Shown: positions 42,742-51,941, counted from the stretch's first letter. The stretch is 64,000 bases of DNA from Mangrovibacterium diazotrophicum (GCF_003610535.1 NZ_RAPN01000002.1:372001-436000); one strand, 5' to 3'. Notes: a model not told the origin generated them from the sequence alone. Numbers and translations: made by a program.

Positions 42742-44664
42742 ATGTTTTTCTCAAATAACCCTTTTGTTAAAATCCTCGGATTTTGGCTCCTTGGATTGAT
42801 GCTGTCCCGATTTTATCCACTCCTGCTCATCCCTTTTGCACTGTGGATCATCATTGGTCTGGGTTGGTATGCAAAACTATTTAGCCGAAAAAGATACCCG
42901 TTCGATCTCATCGCATCATCTTTATTGGCGACGGCGCTGGTTCTGATCTCCAGTGTCAACTATCGAATTCAACATCCGCCGCTTCCAACATCTTCTTCCA
43001 AAGAGATCTGCTTTTGGGCGACAGTTGTTGAAAAGCCAGCAGAAAAGGAAAACAGTTTTCAACTCAAACTCAGGATCGAACAAGCGGAAAACGACAGTTT
43101 GAATAAGCAAACAATGATGGGTTGGCTTCAAAAGTCGGACAATGCTGCAAAGCTGGAAGCAGGCGACCTACTTTTTTGCCAAAGTCGGATTAGCCGGATT
43201 GAAAACCGGGGAAATCCGTTTGAATTTGATTACCGCGACTATCTTGCAAATCAAGGCATTTATTTTAGCTGCTATTTGAAGTCTGGCAAATTTGAAAAAG
43301 CAGGAAAAAGCCATTTCCGGATCCGACTCGCAGCCGAAAAATTCAGGGAAAAACTCCTAACAATTCTCCGTTCTAACCTGAAAAAGACGGAAAGCTTTGA
43401 GGTAATTTCAGCACTGAGTCTGGGATACCGAAAAGAGCTGACTCCGGAAACCCGAGCCGCCTTCGTTGAAACAGGGGGCATGCATGTTTTAGCAGTCAGT
43501 GGGTTGCATGTGGGGCTGATCTACTTCTTTCTTCTCAAGCTCTTTTCATTCCTGAAACGTTCGCATAAAGGGAAATGGATTCGTTGTTGCCTGATTTTAT
43601 CCATCCTTTGGGCCTACGCGCTTTTGACAGGTCTGTCGCCATCGGTGCAACGCGCCACGCTAATGTTCACTTTCTTGCTTTTAGCCGAAAGCATCAACCG
43701 GACAAATTCCATTTACAACTCCATCGCCGCCTCCGCTTTTGCACTGCTGCTAATTGATTCCGATATTCTTTTTGCAGTCGGCTTTCAGCTTTCGTATGCG
43801 GCCGTTTTGAGCATCGTCTATTTTTACCCGTTAATAAACGGCCTGGTGCCTTCAAAAAATCCTATTGTCAAAAAGCCGTGGCAGTTGCTCTGCGTGTCGC
43901 TGGCCGCACAAATCGGCACTTTCCCGCTAAGCATTTACTATTTCAACCAATTTCCGTTCTATTTCTGGCTCAGTAACTTTGTCGTCATTCCGGCGGCATT
44001 TGTCTTGTTAGCCGGAACATTTTCACTTTTTATAGCCACTCCGCTCCCGGCACTTCAACACGGAATCGCCTTTTTGCTCGAAGGAACCAACTCCGCTGTT
44101 TTAATCGCGTTGAAATTCATCAGCCGATTACCGGGTGCAGTCGTTTCGGGCATTTCAATTACACCAGGGCAATTAACGGCAATCATTCTAGCAATCTTGT
44201 TCATCATACTATTCATCAACCTAAAGCAAGTGAAGTTCATTCGATACGCACTTATATCTTTAATTGCTTTCCTTGTGATAGGCATCAACGAAAAAAGACA
44301 ATTGTTCAACCAGCACCGCCTTCTGGTGTACGAGAATAAACAAGCTGTTTTTCATTTTATCGACGGTCGTTCCAACTTCATTTTAACATCAGATACCACC
44401 GAACTTTCGCCCTATGTCTATTCAAATACGTTGACGAAACTACAGTTGGATGAGCCTCAAATTATACTTATCAGTGACTTCTTGCAACTTCGGGAGAAGC
44501 AGTTGTTCATTGAAAATGACATCTATCAATTCGGCCTCGAAACCTATATTTTGTCACCTGAAAACAAAAAACCGAAACTAACCGAACTCAGAAATGCTGT
44601 CGAAAATCCACCACCTTCGAATTCCTCAAACAAAAGTGAATCAGAAGCCAAAACACTACCATAG
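42742..44664 (+). CDS. comEC: ComEC/Rec2 family DNA-uptake membrane protein (short form)
   Basis: A 640-residue protein from the ATG at 42742 (the longer frame starts with TTG). It has N-terminal hydrophobic segments, a soluble DUF4131-type OB region (about 90-190), and a central competence domain with the GGMHVLAVSGLHVGLIY core near residue 250 and LLTGLSPSVQRATLMF. About ten membrane segments. The C-terminal metallo-beta-lactamase domain of full ComEC is missing; only a short 120-residue tail follows. ComEC forms the inner-membrane channel for transforming DNA. Confidence 0.9.
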   Translation: MFFSNNPFVKILGFWLLGLMLSRFYPLLLIPFALWIIIGLGWYAKLFSRKRYPFDLIASSLLATALVLISSVNYRIQHPPLPTSSSKEICFWATVVEKPAEKENSFQLKLRIEQAENDSLNKQTMMGWLQKSDNAAKLEAGDLLFCQSRISRIENRGNPFEFDYRDYLANQGIYFSCYLKSGKFEKAGKSHFRIRLAAEKFREKLLTILRSNLKKTESFEVISALSLGYRKELTPETRAAFVETGGMHVLAVSGLHVGLIYFFLLKLFSFLKRSHKGKWIRCCLILSILWAYALLTGLSPSVQRATLMFTFLLLAESINRTNSIYNSIAASAFALLLIDSDILFAVGFQLSYAAVLSIVYFYPLINGLVPSKNPIVKKPWQLLCVSLAAQIGTFPLSIYYFNQFPFYFWLSNFVVIPAAFVLLAGTFSLFIATPLPALQHGIAFLLEGTNSAVLIALKFISRLPGAVVSGISITPGQLTAIILAILFIILFINLKQVKFIRYALISLIAFLVIGINEKRQLFNQHRLLVYENKQAVFHFIDGRSNFILTSDTTELSPYVYSNTLTKLQLDEPQIILISDFLQLREKQLFIENDIYQFGLETYILSPENKKPKLTELRNAVENPPPSNSSNKSESEAKTLP

Positions 44665-44851
44665 CATCAGTCAATTGGGTAAACTCCGTAAAATAGGCCC
44701 TATTACCATTAGAAAGCCGGTAAACACTCTAATCTTAAGCTAACGTTCACAGCCCTACCGTTTTCCAAAAAACTGGAATAATCGCATGGTTATTGTTTAT
44801 TTTATACTTTACTTTGCTTGGCTATTTTTAACGTAGAATTACTAAAACTCA

Positions 44852-46186
44852 ATGAAAATTGTTATCGTTGGAGCGGGAGAAGTAGGAACTCACCTTGCTA
44901 AAATGTTGAGCCGGGAAGATCATGACATCGTATTGATGGATGACGATACTGAAAAGCTGAATAAACTATCGAGCCAGGTAGACCTGCTGACCATTACCGG
45001 GTATGCAAACTCATTCAAAGACCTCAAAGACGCCGGGGTAGCCAAATCAGACTTGCTGATTGCTGTTACACCTTATGAAGAGCGAAACATCATGGCCAGC
45101 ATCATGGCTAAGGACATGGGAGTTGGACGAACAGTTGCCCGGATTAACAACGGAGAATACCTCGAAGAAAAATACAAAGAGAAACTTCGAAACCTCGGCG
45201 TGGACGAGTTGATTTACCCGGAAAGTCTTGCCGGTAAAGAGGTCGCTTCATCAGTAAAACAGGTAGGTACCCGCCAGTTAATTGAGTTTTCAGGAGGCAA
45301 ACTAATCCTGATGGGGATTAAAATCCGCGAGAACGCCCCGGTACTAAATAAGTCTTTTGAAGAGCTTTCCTATATTGAATCTGAGATTAGAGCGGTTGCA
45401 ATAAATCGCGAAGCCAAAACAATCATTCCACACGGACGTGATTATGTACGGGCCGGTGATATCATTTTCTTCATCACTACGCGCACCTACATGAACAAGG
45501 TTTTCGAATTGACAGGAAAAGAAATCTTCCCGGTTCGGAATATCATGATTCTGGGTGGTAGCCGTATCGCTCAGAAAACAGTAGAACGTTTAGGCGACAA
45601 CTACAATATCAAAATAATCGAATCGGATAAAATCCGCAGCCAAAAAGTGGCCGACCGGTTTGAAAACGTGCTCGTAATTAACGGCGACGGACGAAACCTG
45701 GATCTGCTGAAAGAAGAGCGCATTGAGCGTATGGACGCTTTCATTGCGGTGACCGGAAACTCCGAGACCAACATCCTTTCGTGCCACATGGCCAAAAAAC
45801 TGGGCATCAAGCGCACGGTTGCCGAGGTTGAGAATATCGACTTCATGGGAATCGCTGAAAGTATGGATATTGGTAGTTTGATCAATAAAAAGCTGATCGC
45901 CGCGAGCTACATTTACAAATACACTTTGGGCGCCCAGGTTAACCAGGCAAAATGCCTGACTGCATCTGAAGCGGAAGTTTTTGAATTGATCGCAACAGAA
46001 GGCTCAAAAATAACCCAGACTCCAATTAAGGACATCGGCTTCCCAGAAGATGCGATCCTGGGAGGGATCATTCGCGGGCAAATGTCATTTGTGGTCAAGG
46101 GCGACTCGGAAATACAGCCTGGCGATAAAGTGGTTGTCTTCGCACTGCCTTCAGCCATTCGGAAACTCGATAAATTTTTCAAATAA
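44852..46186 (+). CDS. trkA: Trk potassium uptake protein TrkA
   Basis: A 444-residue cytoplasmic regulator with two RCK units, each a Rossmann NAD-binding domain (VGAGEVGTHLAKML at 5 and ILGGSRIAQKTVERL near 232) plus an RCK_C domain. It gates the TrkH channel in response to NAD(H)/ATP. It lies 18 bp upstream of trkH on the same strand, so the pair is one operon. Confidence 0.96.
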   Translation: MKIVIVGAGEVGTHLAKMLSREDHDIVLMDDDTEKLNKLSSQVDLLTITGYANSFKDLKDAGVAKSDLLIAVTPYEERNIMASIMAKDMGVGRTVARINNGEYLEEKYKEKLRNLGVDELIYPESLAGKEVASSVKQVGTRQLIEFSGGKLILMGIKIRENAPVLNKSFEELSYIESEIRAVAINREAKTIIPHGRDYVRAGDIIFFITTRTYMNKVFELTGKEIFPVRNIMILGGSRIAQKTVERLGDNYNIKIIESDKIRSQKVADRFENVLVINGDGRNLDLLKEERIERMDAFIAVTGNSETNILSCHMAKKLGIKRTVAEVENIDFMGIAESMDIGSLINKKLIAASYIYKYTLGAQVNQAKCLTASEAEVFELIATEGSKITQTPIKDIGFPEDAILGGIIRGQMSFVVKGDSEIQPGDKVVVFALPSAIRKLDKFFK

Positions 46187-46204
46187 TCACTTGGATTTCT
46201 GCAT

Positions 46205-47653
46205 ATGTTCAACCTCAAAGCAATTATAAAGATTCTTGGATTTTTATTGGTCGTTGAAGGTTTCTTTATGCTGATCTCCATGCTGGTGGCTCTGTTGTAC
46301 AGCGGCCCCGATGTGTTGCCCCTGTTGTATTCGTCGCTGATAACAATGGGGACTGGTGGTCTTACCGTCGGAGCCATGTGGAAAGCTGAGAAGAAAATCA
46401 GCAAAAACGATGGATTCATCATCGTTACCATGGTCTGGATTGTTTTTTCGTTTTTCGGAAGTCTCCCCTATTTGATGAGCCATTCCATCCCTAATTTGAC
46501 CGATGCTTTTTTCGAAACCATGTCCGGTTTCACCACAACCGGTTCTTCAATTTTGAATGATATTGAAGCGCTGCCACATGGAATTCTCTTTTGGCGAAGC
46601 CTCACACAGTGGCTAGGTGGTATGGGAATCATCGTGTTGTCGTTGGCAATTCTCCCGGTTTTTGGGATTGGCGGCATGCAGTTGTTTGCAGCCGAAGTAC
46701 CAGGGCCGGTTCCTGATAAATTAAATCCGCGCATTCAGCAAACCGCCAAAAACCTGTGGGCAATTTATGTGCTGTTTACGGTAGTTGAATCTCTGCTTCT
46801 GTGGGGTGGTGGTATGACTTTATTCGACGCAATCAACCACTCATTTACAACAATGGCAACCGGTGGCTACTCGACTAAACAAGCATCAGTTGCCTATTGG
46901 AATTCTCCGTTCATACAATATGTCATTATTTTCTTCATGTTTCTTGCAGGAACCAACTTCACATTGACTTACAGTGCGTTGGCGGGGAAATTCGACAAGG
47001 TTTACAAGAATGAAGAATTCAAATATTACGTCCTTTTTGTAGTGATTTTCACGGCAATCATCTTTTCCGGATTGCTTTTGACAACACAACTCGGTTACGA
47101 ACAAGCTTTCCGCGATACACTTTTTCAGGTGGTTTCCATCATTACAACGACCGGCTTTGCAACCGCCGACTATTTGACCTGGACACCATTCCTGATGGTC
47201 TTGATTTTTACCCTGTTCTTCTTTGGTGGAAGCGCCGGTTCAACCGGTGGTGGTATCAAAATCATGCGGATCGTGTTATTGCTGAAAAACAGCTACTACG
47301 AACTTCGTCGCTTATTGCACCCCAACGCGATTATCCCCGTTCGTTTTAACAAGCGCTCCGTTTCCGAGCAGATCATCACCAACGTACTGGCTTTTTTCAT
47401 GATCTACCTGATTATCTTCTTTGTAAGCACGATTCTGTTTACACTGATTGAGCCGGACCTGAATTCTTCGATGGGTGCTGTTGCCACTTGCTTGGGGAAC
47501 ATAGGACCGGGTTTGGGTAATTACGGACCGGCTGAGAACTTCTTCCAGGTACCGGCAATTGGTAAATGGTTTTTATCGTTTTTGATGTTGCTGGGACGTT
47601 TGGAACTGTTCACCGTATTGGTACTGTTCTCACCGGCTTTCTGGAAAAAATAA
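46205..47653 (+). CDS. trkH: Trk potassium uptake channel subunit TrkH
   Basis: A 482-residue inner-membrane protein of the TrkH/KtrB potassium transporter family, with four pore-loop repeats typified by MSGFTTTGSSIL, TTMATGGYSTK, ITTTGFATADY and ATCLGNIGPGLGNYG. It imports K+ under control of TrkA. It follows trkA by 18 bp. The C-terminus lies 19 bp from the end of the convergent Sua5-type gene, leaving no room for a separate terminator. Confidence 0.95.
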   Translation: MFNLKAIIKILGFLLVVEGFFMLISMLVALLYSGPDVLPLLYSSLITMGTGGLTVGAMWKAEKKISKNDGFIIVTMVWIVFSFFGSLPYLMSHSIPNLTDAFFETMSGFTTTGSSILNDIEALPHGILFWRSLTQWLGGMGIIVLSLAILPVFGIGGMQLFAAEVPGPVPDKLNPRIQQTAKNLWAIYVLFTVVESLLLWGGGMTLFDAINHSFTTMATGGYSTKQASVAYWNSPFIQYVIIFFMFLAGTNFTLTYSALAGKFDKVYKNEEFKYYVLFVVIFTAIIFSGLLLTTQLGYEQAFRDTLFQVVSIITTTGFATADYLTWTPFLMVLIFTLFFFGGSAGSTGGGIKIMRIVLLLKNSYYELRRLLHPNAIIPVRFNKRSVSEQIITNVLAFFMIYLIIFFVSTILFTLIEPDLNSSMGAVATCLGNIGPGLGNYGPAENFFQVPAIGKWFLSFLMLLGRLELFTVLVLFSPAFWKK

Positions 47654-47672
47654 CTGTCGAATTAATTTCAAT

Positions 47673-48290
47673 TTACAATTCCACTTTTCCTTTTCCCTGT
47701 CGTGTGATTTCGGGAATATCGCTGGTGCAGTCGATAATCGTTGAAGGTACATTACCGCCGTAACCACCATCGATGACCAAATCAACCAAATCGCCGAATT
47801 TTTCGTGAATCAGTTCCGGATCGGTTGTATATTCCACAATCTCGTCTTCATCCTTCACCGACGCCGAAAGAATCGGGTTTCCCAGCTCTTTCACAATCTC
47901 CAGGATGATTGAGTTGTCGGGCACACGAATACCAACTGTCTTCTTTTTGCCCTTAAAATATTTTGGTACATTGTTATTGGCTTCTAAAATGAAAGTGAAA
48001 GCCCCGGGTAAACAGCGTTTCATCAGCTTGAAAATCGGGTTCGAAATGGGCTTGGCATATATCGACAAATGCCCTAAGTCGCTGCAAATAAATGAGAAAT
48101 TCGATTTCGATACATCAGAAACACCTTTTATGCGAGCAACCCGCTCCACGGCCTTCGCTTGCGTAAGGTCGCAACCAACTCCGTAAATAGTATCAGTGGG
48201 GTAAATGATGACGCCGCCGTCGCGCAGAATACTGACGACCTTTTGGACTTCCCGTTCGTTCGGGTTCTCCTCATAAATTTTAATAAGCAT
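47673..48290 (-). CDS. Threonylcarbamoyl-AMP synthase-like protein (Sua5/YciO/YrdC)
   Basis: A 205-residue protein from the ATG at 48290 (the longer frame starts with TTG). YrdC-fold features: [45 protein letters not shown] and VGIRVPDN. Members with this layout make threonylcarbamoyl-AMP for tRNA t6A or belong to the related YciO group, which lacks full activity; sequence here cannot separate them. KRxxxKP-type tRNA-binding motif (KxR...SxN) is partly present (SKSNFSF). Confidence 0.88.
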   Translation of the reverse strand: MLIKIYEENPNEREVQKVVSILRDGGVIIYPTDTIYGVGCDLTQAKAVERVARIKGVSDVSKSNFSFICSDLGHLSIYAKPISNPIFKLMKRCLPGAFTFILEANNNVPKYFKGKKKTVGIRVPDNSIILEIVKELGNPILSASVKDEDEIVEYTTDPELIHEKFGDLVDLVIDGGYGGNVPSTIIDCTSDIPEITRQGKGKVEL

Positions 48291-48377
48291 AACAAGCAAA
48301 TTTGGTTATCTAAAAGTAACCTAAATTTATGGGGCACTCAAATAAATTGCCGAAATTCGCCGTCCGGAGACACAAAC

Positions 48378-49040
48378 ATGGAACGAAAAATTATTTTAAC
48401 TGCCGACGGTTCCCACACCTTATTTGTTCCCGAATTGGACGAACATTTTCATTCTGTTCACGGAGCGATCCAGGAATCGATGCACGTGTTCATTCAAAAC
48501 GGGCTGAATGCTTCGACCAAAAAGGAACTCTGCATTTTTGAAGTCGGTTTTGGCACCGGATTAAACGCGCTGCTCACGCTGGCGAACCAAGACGAAAAAC
48601 ACATTCGCTACTTCAGTATTGAGAAATATCCGCTCAACGAAGCCGAATACAGTAAACTTAATTTTGCGAATTTGCTTTCGGAAGAATTGGCCGGAAAGTT
48701 TCAAAAAATGCACGCTGGTAGTTGGAACCAACCTCACTTAATCGCTCCAAATTTCGAGCTGACCAAGCTCAATTCAGATTTAACAACTTTTAATGTTTCG
48801 TCACTCCCGACATTCGACCTCATTTATTTCGATGCCTTTGCCCCTAACAAGCAAGCCGATATGTGGTCGGAAGACATCTTTCGTAAACTGGCGTCACACA
48901 CCAACTTCGGCGGAATATTTGTGACCTATTGTGCTCAAGGAGAGGTTCGCCGCAAACTCATCAGAAGCGGCTTCAACATGAAACGAATCCCCGGACCACC
49001 CGGAAAAAAAGAAATGTTATTCGGCGAGAAAATGGAGTAG
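48378..49040 (+). CDS. mnmD: tRNA 5-methylaminomethyl-2-thiouridine methyltransferase MnmD
   Basis: A 220-residue SAM-dependent methyltransferase from the ATG at 48378; the frame is open further upstream but the family starts here (RKIILTADGSHTLFVPELDEH). Motifs: IFEVGFGTGLNALL (SAM binding) and DLIYFDAFAPNKQADMWSEDIF (active-site region). It is a stand-alone MnmD without the FAD domain found in enterobacterial MnmC, so another enzyme must supply nm5s2U. It is divergent from the Sua5-type tRNA modification gene. Confidence 0.9.
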   Translation: MERKIILTADGSHTLFVPELDEHFHSVHGAIQESMHVFIQNGLNASTKKELCIFEVGFGTGLNALLTLANQDEKHIRYFSIEKYPLNEAEYSKLNFANLLSEELAGKFQKMHAGSWNQPHLIAPNFELTKLNSDLTTFNVSSLPTFDLIYFDAFAPNKQADMWSEDIFRKLASHTNFGGIFVTYCAQGEVRRKLIRSGFNMKRIPGPPGKKEMLFGEKME

Positions 49041-49094
49041 ATTGAGTCTGTTTCAAAATTTAACCTATCTTCGTAGTTCATAAAAAATTAGGAT

Positions 49095-49706
49095 ATGTCA
49101 GAACAAAAAGAAAACAAACGTTTGGAAGATTTTAGCTATGCACTTGGACTAAGCATTGCCAGCAATCTGATCCAATCGGGTGTAAAAACTGTGGACCCGG
49201 TAAACTTTATGAACGCAATTGAAGATGCGTTTGCCGGAAAACAGCCAAAATTAAGTGTACAACAAGCCAACCAAATTCTGCAGGAGTTCATGTCGGAACA
49301 ACAAAGCGGCGACGCTGCCAACAACCTGGAAGAAGGCTTGAAATTTTTAGCTGAAAACTTAAACGATCCGAAGGTAACAGAAACTGCCAGCGGATTGCAA
49401 TATAAAGTATTGACTGACGGAGATGGTGAAAAACCATCAGCAACCGACGAAGTACGTTGTCACTACCACGGTACGCTGATTGACGGAACTGTGTTCGACA
49501 GCTCTGTTCAACGTGGCGAACCGGCAGTATTCCCGGTAAACGGCGTTATTCAAGGTTGGGTTGAAGCACTGCAAATGATGGCAGTTGGTTCAAAATGGAG
49601 ACTATTCATTCCTTCAGACTTGGCTTACGGCGAACGTGGCGCCGGTGGTTCTATCGGACCAAACACAACATTGATTTTTGACGTGGAATTATTGGAAATT
49701 GTCTAA
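49095..49706 (+). CDS. FKBP-type peptidyl-prolyl isomerase, cytoplasmic
   Basis: A 203-residue protein without a signal peptide: an N-terminal helical dimerisation domain (about 1-90) of the FkpA/Mip type and a C-terminal FKBP domain (about 115-203) with GTVFDSSVQRGEPAVFPVNGV and YGERGAGGSIGPN. It catalyses cis-trans isomerisation of Xaa-Pro bonds. It lies 16 bp upstream of a second FKBP gene, with which it shares layout, so the pair is a tandem duplication. Confidence 0.93.
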   Translation: MSEQKENKRLEDFSYALGLSIASNLIQSGVKTVDPVNFMNAIEDAFAGKQPKLSVQQANQILQEFMSEQQSGDAANNLEEGLKFLAENLNDPKVTETASGLQYKVLTDGDGEKPSATDEVRCHYHGTLIDGTVFDSSVQRGEPAVFPVNGVIQGWVEALQMMAVGSKWRLFIPSDLAYGERGAGGSIGPNTTLIFDVELLEIV

Positions 49707-49722
49707 TATAATAATCGAAAAA

Positions 49723-50424
49723 ATGAATTTTAAACCTGTTCTTGCTGCAGTAGCTTTGGCAACTGTATTTGCATCCTGCCAACCGGGTGGGTCGTCTACT
49801 GCAAAATTGACCAATGCATCCGATTCAACCGCTTACGCTTTAGGCGTTTTAATTGCTGATAACCAAAAACACAACATCGAAGCCACTCCTGGTGCCAGCG
49901 ATTTGAATATGGATATTTTGGTTGCAGCCTTCGGTAAGCAATTAAAAGGAGAAGAAGCTCAAATTAAAGCGGAAGACGCCCGTCAAATTGTTCAAGCTTA
50001 TTTCCAAAATATGGCTGAAAAAGAAGCGGACGAAAACGCGAAAAAAGGAGAAGAATTCCTGGCTGCCAATAAAGAAAAACCAGGTATCGTAACAACAGAG
50101 AGCGGACTTCAATACGAAGTTATTACGGAAGGAACGGGTCCAAAACCAACCATCGACCAAACAGTAAAATGCGATTATGTTGGTACAACAATCGATGGTA
50201 CAGAATTCGACAGCTCTGTTAAACGTGGCGAACCTGCTACTTTCCCATTGAAAGGTGTAATTCCGGGATGGACAGAAGCATTGCAATTAATGCCAGTTGG
50301 ATCAAAATGGAAATTGTACATTCCTGGCGACTTAGCTTACGGAAAACGTGGTGCCGGAAACGATATCGGCCCGAACGAAACTTTGATTTTCGAAGTTGAG
50401 TTACACGAAATTGTTGAGAAATAG
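49723..50424 (+). CDS. FKBP-type peptidyl-prolyl isomerase, lipoprotein
   Basis: A 233-residue protein from the ATG at 49723, where a lipoprotein signal peptide begins (Cys19 in FASC). Layout mirrors the preceding protein: helical N-domain, then FKBP domain with GTEFDSSVKRGEPATFPLKGV and YGKRGAGNDIGPN. Because of its lipid anchor it should fold proteins in the periplasm. It shares an operon with the cytoplasmic paralogue and ends before a strong terminator. Confidence 0.93.
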   Translation: MNFKPVLAAVALATVFASCQPGGSSTAKLTNASDSTAYALGVLIADNQKHNIEATPGASDLNMDILVAAFGKQLKGEEAQIKAEDARQIVQAYFQNMAEKEADENAKKGEEFLAANKEKPGIVTTESGLQYEVITEGTGPKPTIDQTVKCDYVGTTIDGTEFDSSVKRGEPATFPLKGVIPGWTEALQLMPVGSKWKLYIPGDLAYGKRGAGNDIGPNETLIFEVELHEIVEK

Positions 50425-50444
50425 AAACTCTTGATAACTTTTCA

Positions 50445-50483
50445 AAATCCCTCCGAAATTCACTTTCGGGGGGATTTTTTTAT
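50445..50483 (+). terminator. Intrinsic terminator of the FKBP pair
   Basis: AAATCCCTCCGAAA / TTTCGGGGGGATTT, a 14-bp stem with one mismatch, a 5-nt loop and T7, beginning 20 bp past the second FKBP stop codon. Confidence 0.92.
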
Positions 50484-50524
50484 CCGTACTTTTGAGCTTC
50501 GTTTGACAATTTTGAACAAGAAAT

Positions 50525-50878
50525 ATGGAAATTAAAGGAAAAATCAACCATCTCCTCCCCGTTCAGTCTGGTGTTAGCAAAGCTGGCAACGAGTGGAAAA
50601 AACAGGAATTTGTTATTGAAACGCAGGATCAATTCCCGAAGCAAGTGTGTTTTACAGTTTTCGGCGATAAACTGAGCCTGATTGAAGGTCTTCAGCCCGG
50701 CATGGATGTTAACGTGTTTTTCGATGTGGAAAGCCGCGAATTCAATGGCCGTTGGTATCACAACATCAACGCGTGGAAAGTTGAAAAAGCAGGTGCGGAA
50801 GCAGGATCAGTTCCTCCGCCTTTTTCAGTAGACGACATGCCGCCGGAACCGGCAGAAGGCGACGATTTGCCATTCTAA
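50525..50878 (+). CDS. DUF3127 protein with SSB-like acidic tail
   Basis: A 117-residue protein of the DUF3127 family, predicted OB-fold-like (about residues 1-90, with MEIKGKINHLLPVQSG, VCFTVFGDKLSLIEGLQPG and NGRWYHNINAWKVEK). The linker is Pro-rich and the last residues, GDDLPF, resemble the DDDIPF tip by which single-stranded DNA-binding protein SSB recruits repair enzymes. No function is established for the family. Single gene between two terminators. Confidence 0.85.
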   Translation: MEIKGKINHLLPVQSGVSKAGNEWKKQEFVIETQDQFPKQVCFTVFGDKLSLIEGLQPGMDVNVFFDVESREFNGRWYHNINAWKVEKAGAEAGSVPPPFSVDDMPPEPAEGDDLPF

Positions 50879-50891
50879 GATCAAATCAATA

Positions 50892-50938
50892 TAAAAAAGC
50901 AAGAGCGGCTCTTTTCGGAACCGCTCTTGTTTTTTTTA
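50892..50938. terminator. Bidirectional terminator
   Basis: CAAGAGCGG / CCGCTCTTG stem (9 bp) with A-rich and T-rich flanks, between the convergent DUF3127 and membrane protein genes; the T run ends in the latter's stop codon region. Confidence 0.9.
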
Positions 50939-51349
50939 TGCTTTGCGCGTATGATAATGTTTCCCAAAATACCGATCGAGTAGCAGCAGTCCAATTACCC
51001 CTGCTAAAGCCAAAACAAGCACCATCGGAATCTGTTCGAACCATCCTACAAAACTCTGATTAGCACTATCCAGAACCTGCAAATCGGCTTTTGGCAGCTT
51101 AGCAAAAATAGTAGCCGAATTACCTGATTGCGCTCCGCTTTCGCCCCACAACAGAAATGTAACGGAAACAAACACCACCAATACAGCGGCAGCAAAAGGC
51201 AAAAACCATTTGCCAAAAATCGGCTTGATTTTGGTCAATACCGGTAAGCTGTGAATCTCGTCCATTACCCGTTTCGAAAAATCCACCGGGGCCTTCCGCG
51301 GCCGATAGTTTTTCATGATTTCCCGGAATTGTTCTTCTTGCTTATTCAT
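50936..51349 (-). CDS. Membrane protein downstream of sigma factor, probable anti-sigma factor
   Basis: A 137-residue protein with a cytoplasmic N-terminal region (about 1-45, MNKQEEQFREIMKNYRPRKA), a hydrophobic segment (about 46-69), an external stretch and a second segment (about 104-126). It begins 12 bp after the ECF sigma factor gene. Its position and topology fit an anti-sigma factor that holds the sigma factor at the membrane; there is no zinc-finger motif (HxxxCxxC), so its family is uncertain. Confidence 0.7.
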   Translation of the reverse strand: MNKQEEQFREIMKNYRPRKAPVDFSKRVMDEIHSLPVLTKIKPIFGKWFLPFAAAVLVVFVSVTFLLWGESGAQSGNSATIFAKLPKADLQVLDSANQSFVGWFEQIPMVLVLALAGVIGLLLLDRYFGKHYHTRKA

Positions 51350-51361
51350 GATTTCCCGTTT

Positions 51362-51934
51362 TTAAACGCTACTAAAAATACCTTCCTCGTAGCTTTGGTG
51401 CAATAAATCGTACATTTTTTTGCGAGCGCGATGAATCTTTACCTTTACATTGCTTTCGCTCAAGCCGGTAATCTGGCTGATTTCTTCCATCTTCTGCTCT
51501 TCAAAATAATACAAGGTGATTAAAACCTGCTCCAGCTCAGGAAGCTTTTCCATCGCCTCCTGAAGCAGTTTTTCAACCAACGCCTTGTCCATTTCTATCA
51601 GCTGCGCATTCAACTGCGCCTCATCTTTGTCCGTCAGCTGTTGCTCATCCATCGACCGCACTTCCAGCTTCCGCTTGCGAAGAAGCGTAATACAACCGTT
51701 GTACGTAATCCGATAGATCCAGGTCGAAAATTTCGACTGCTGCCGGTACGAATTCAAAGAACGATATGCTTTTACAAAGCTGTCCTGGGCCATTTCTTCA
51801 GCATCTTCTTCATTCCGAAGCAACTTAAATGCCAAGCCATAGACCATGTCCTGGTAGCGATCGACCAAATACGAGAAAGATGCCACATCTCCCTCCAACA
51901 CCTTTGTTATATAATATTCGTCCGGTTGACTCAT
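51362..51934 (-). CDS. ECF-type RNA polymerase sigma factor
   Basis: A 190-residue ECF sigma factor. Region 2 (about 20-90): RYQDMVYGLAFKLLRNEEDAEEMAQDSF and FSTWIYRITYNGCITLLRKR. Region 4 (about 125-180): KLPELEQVLITLYYFEEQKMEEISQI and VKIHRARKKM. It is followed by a putative membrane anti-sigma gene. Immediately upstream is a promoter of ECF type that is repeated, inverted, in front of the divergent DUF6249 gene; this indicates autoregulation. The TGTAACC/CGTC pattern gives an almost leaderless transcript. Confidence 0.94.
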   Translation of the reverse strand: MSQPDEYYITKVLEGDVASFSYLVDRYQDMVYGLAFKLLRNEEDAEEMAQDSFVKAYRSLNSYRQQSKFSTWIYRITYNGCITLLRKRKLEVRSMDEQQLTDKDEAQLNAQLIEMDKALVEKLLQEAMEKLPELEQVLITLYYFEEQKMEEISQITGLSESNVKVKIHRARKKMYDLLHQSYEEGIFSSV

Positions 51935-51941
51935 ACATGCG

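Noticed and set aside
48159-48377. N-terminal extension of MnmD
   Set aside because: It overlaps the divergent Sua5-type gene and the MnmD family begins at 48378.
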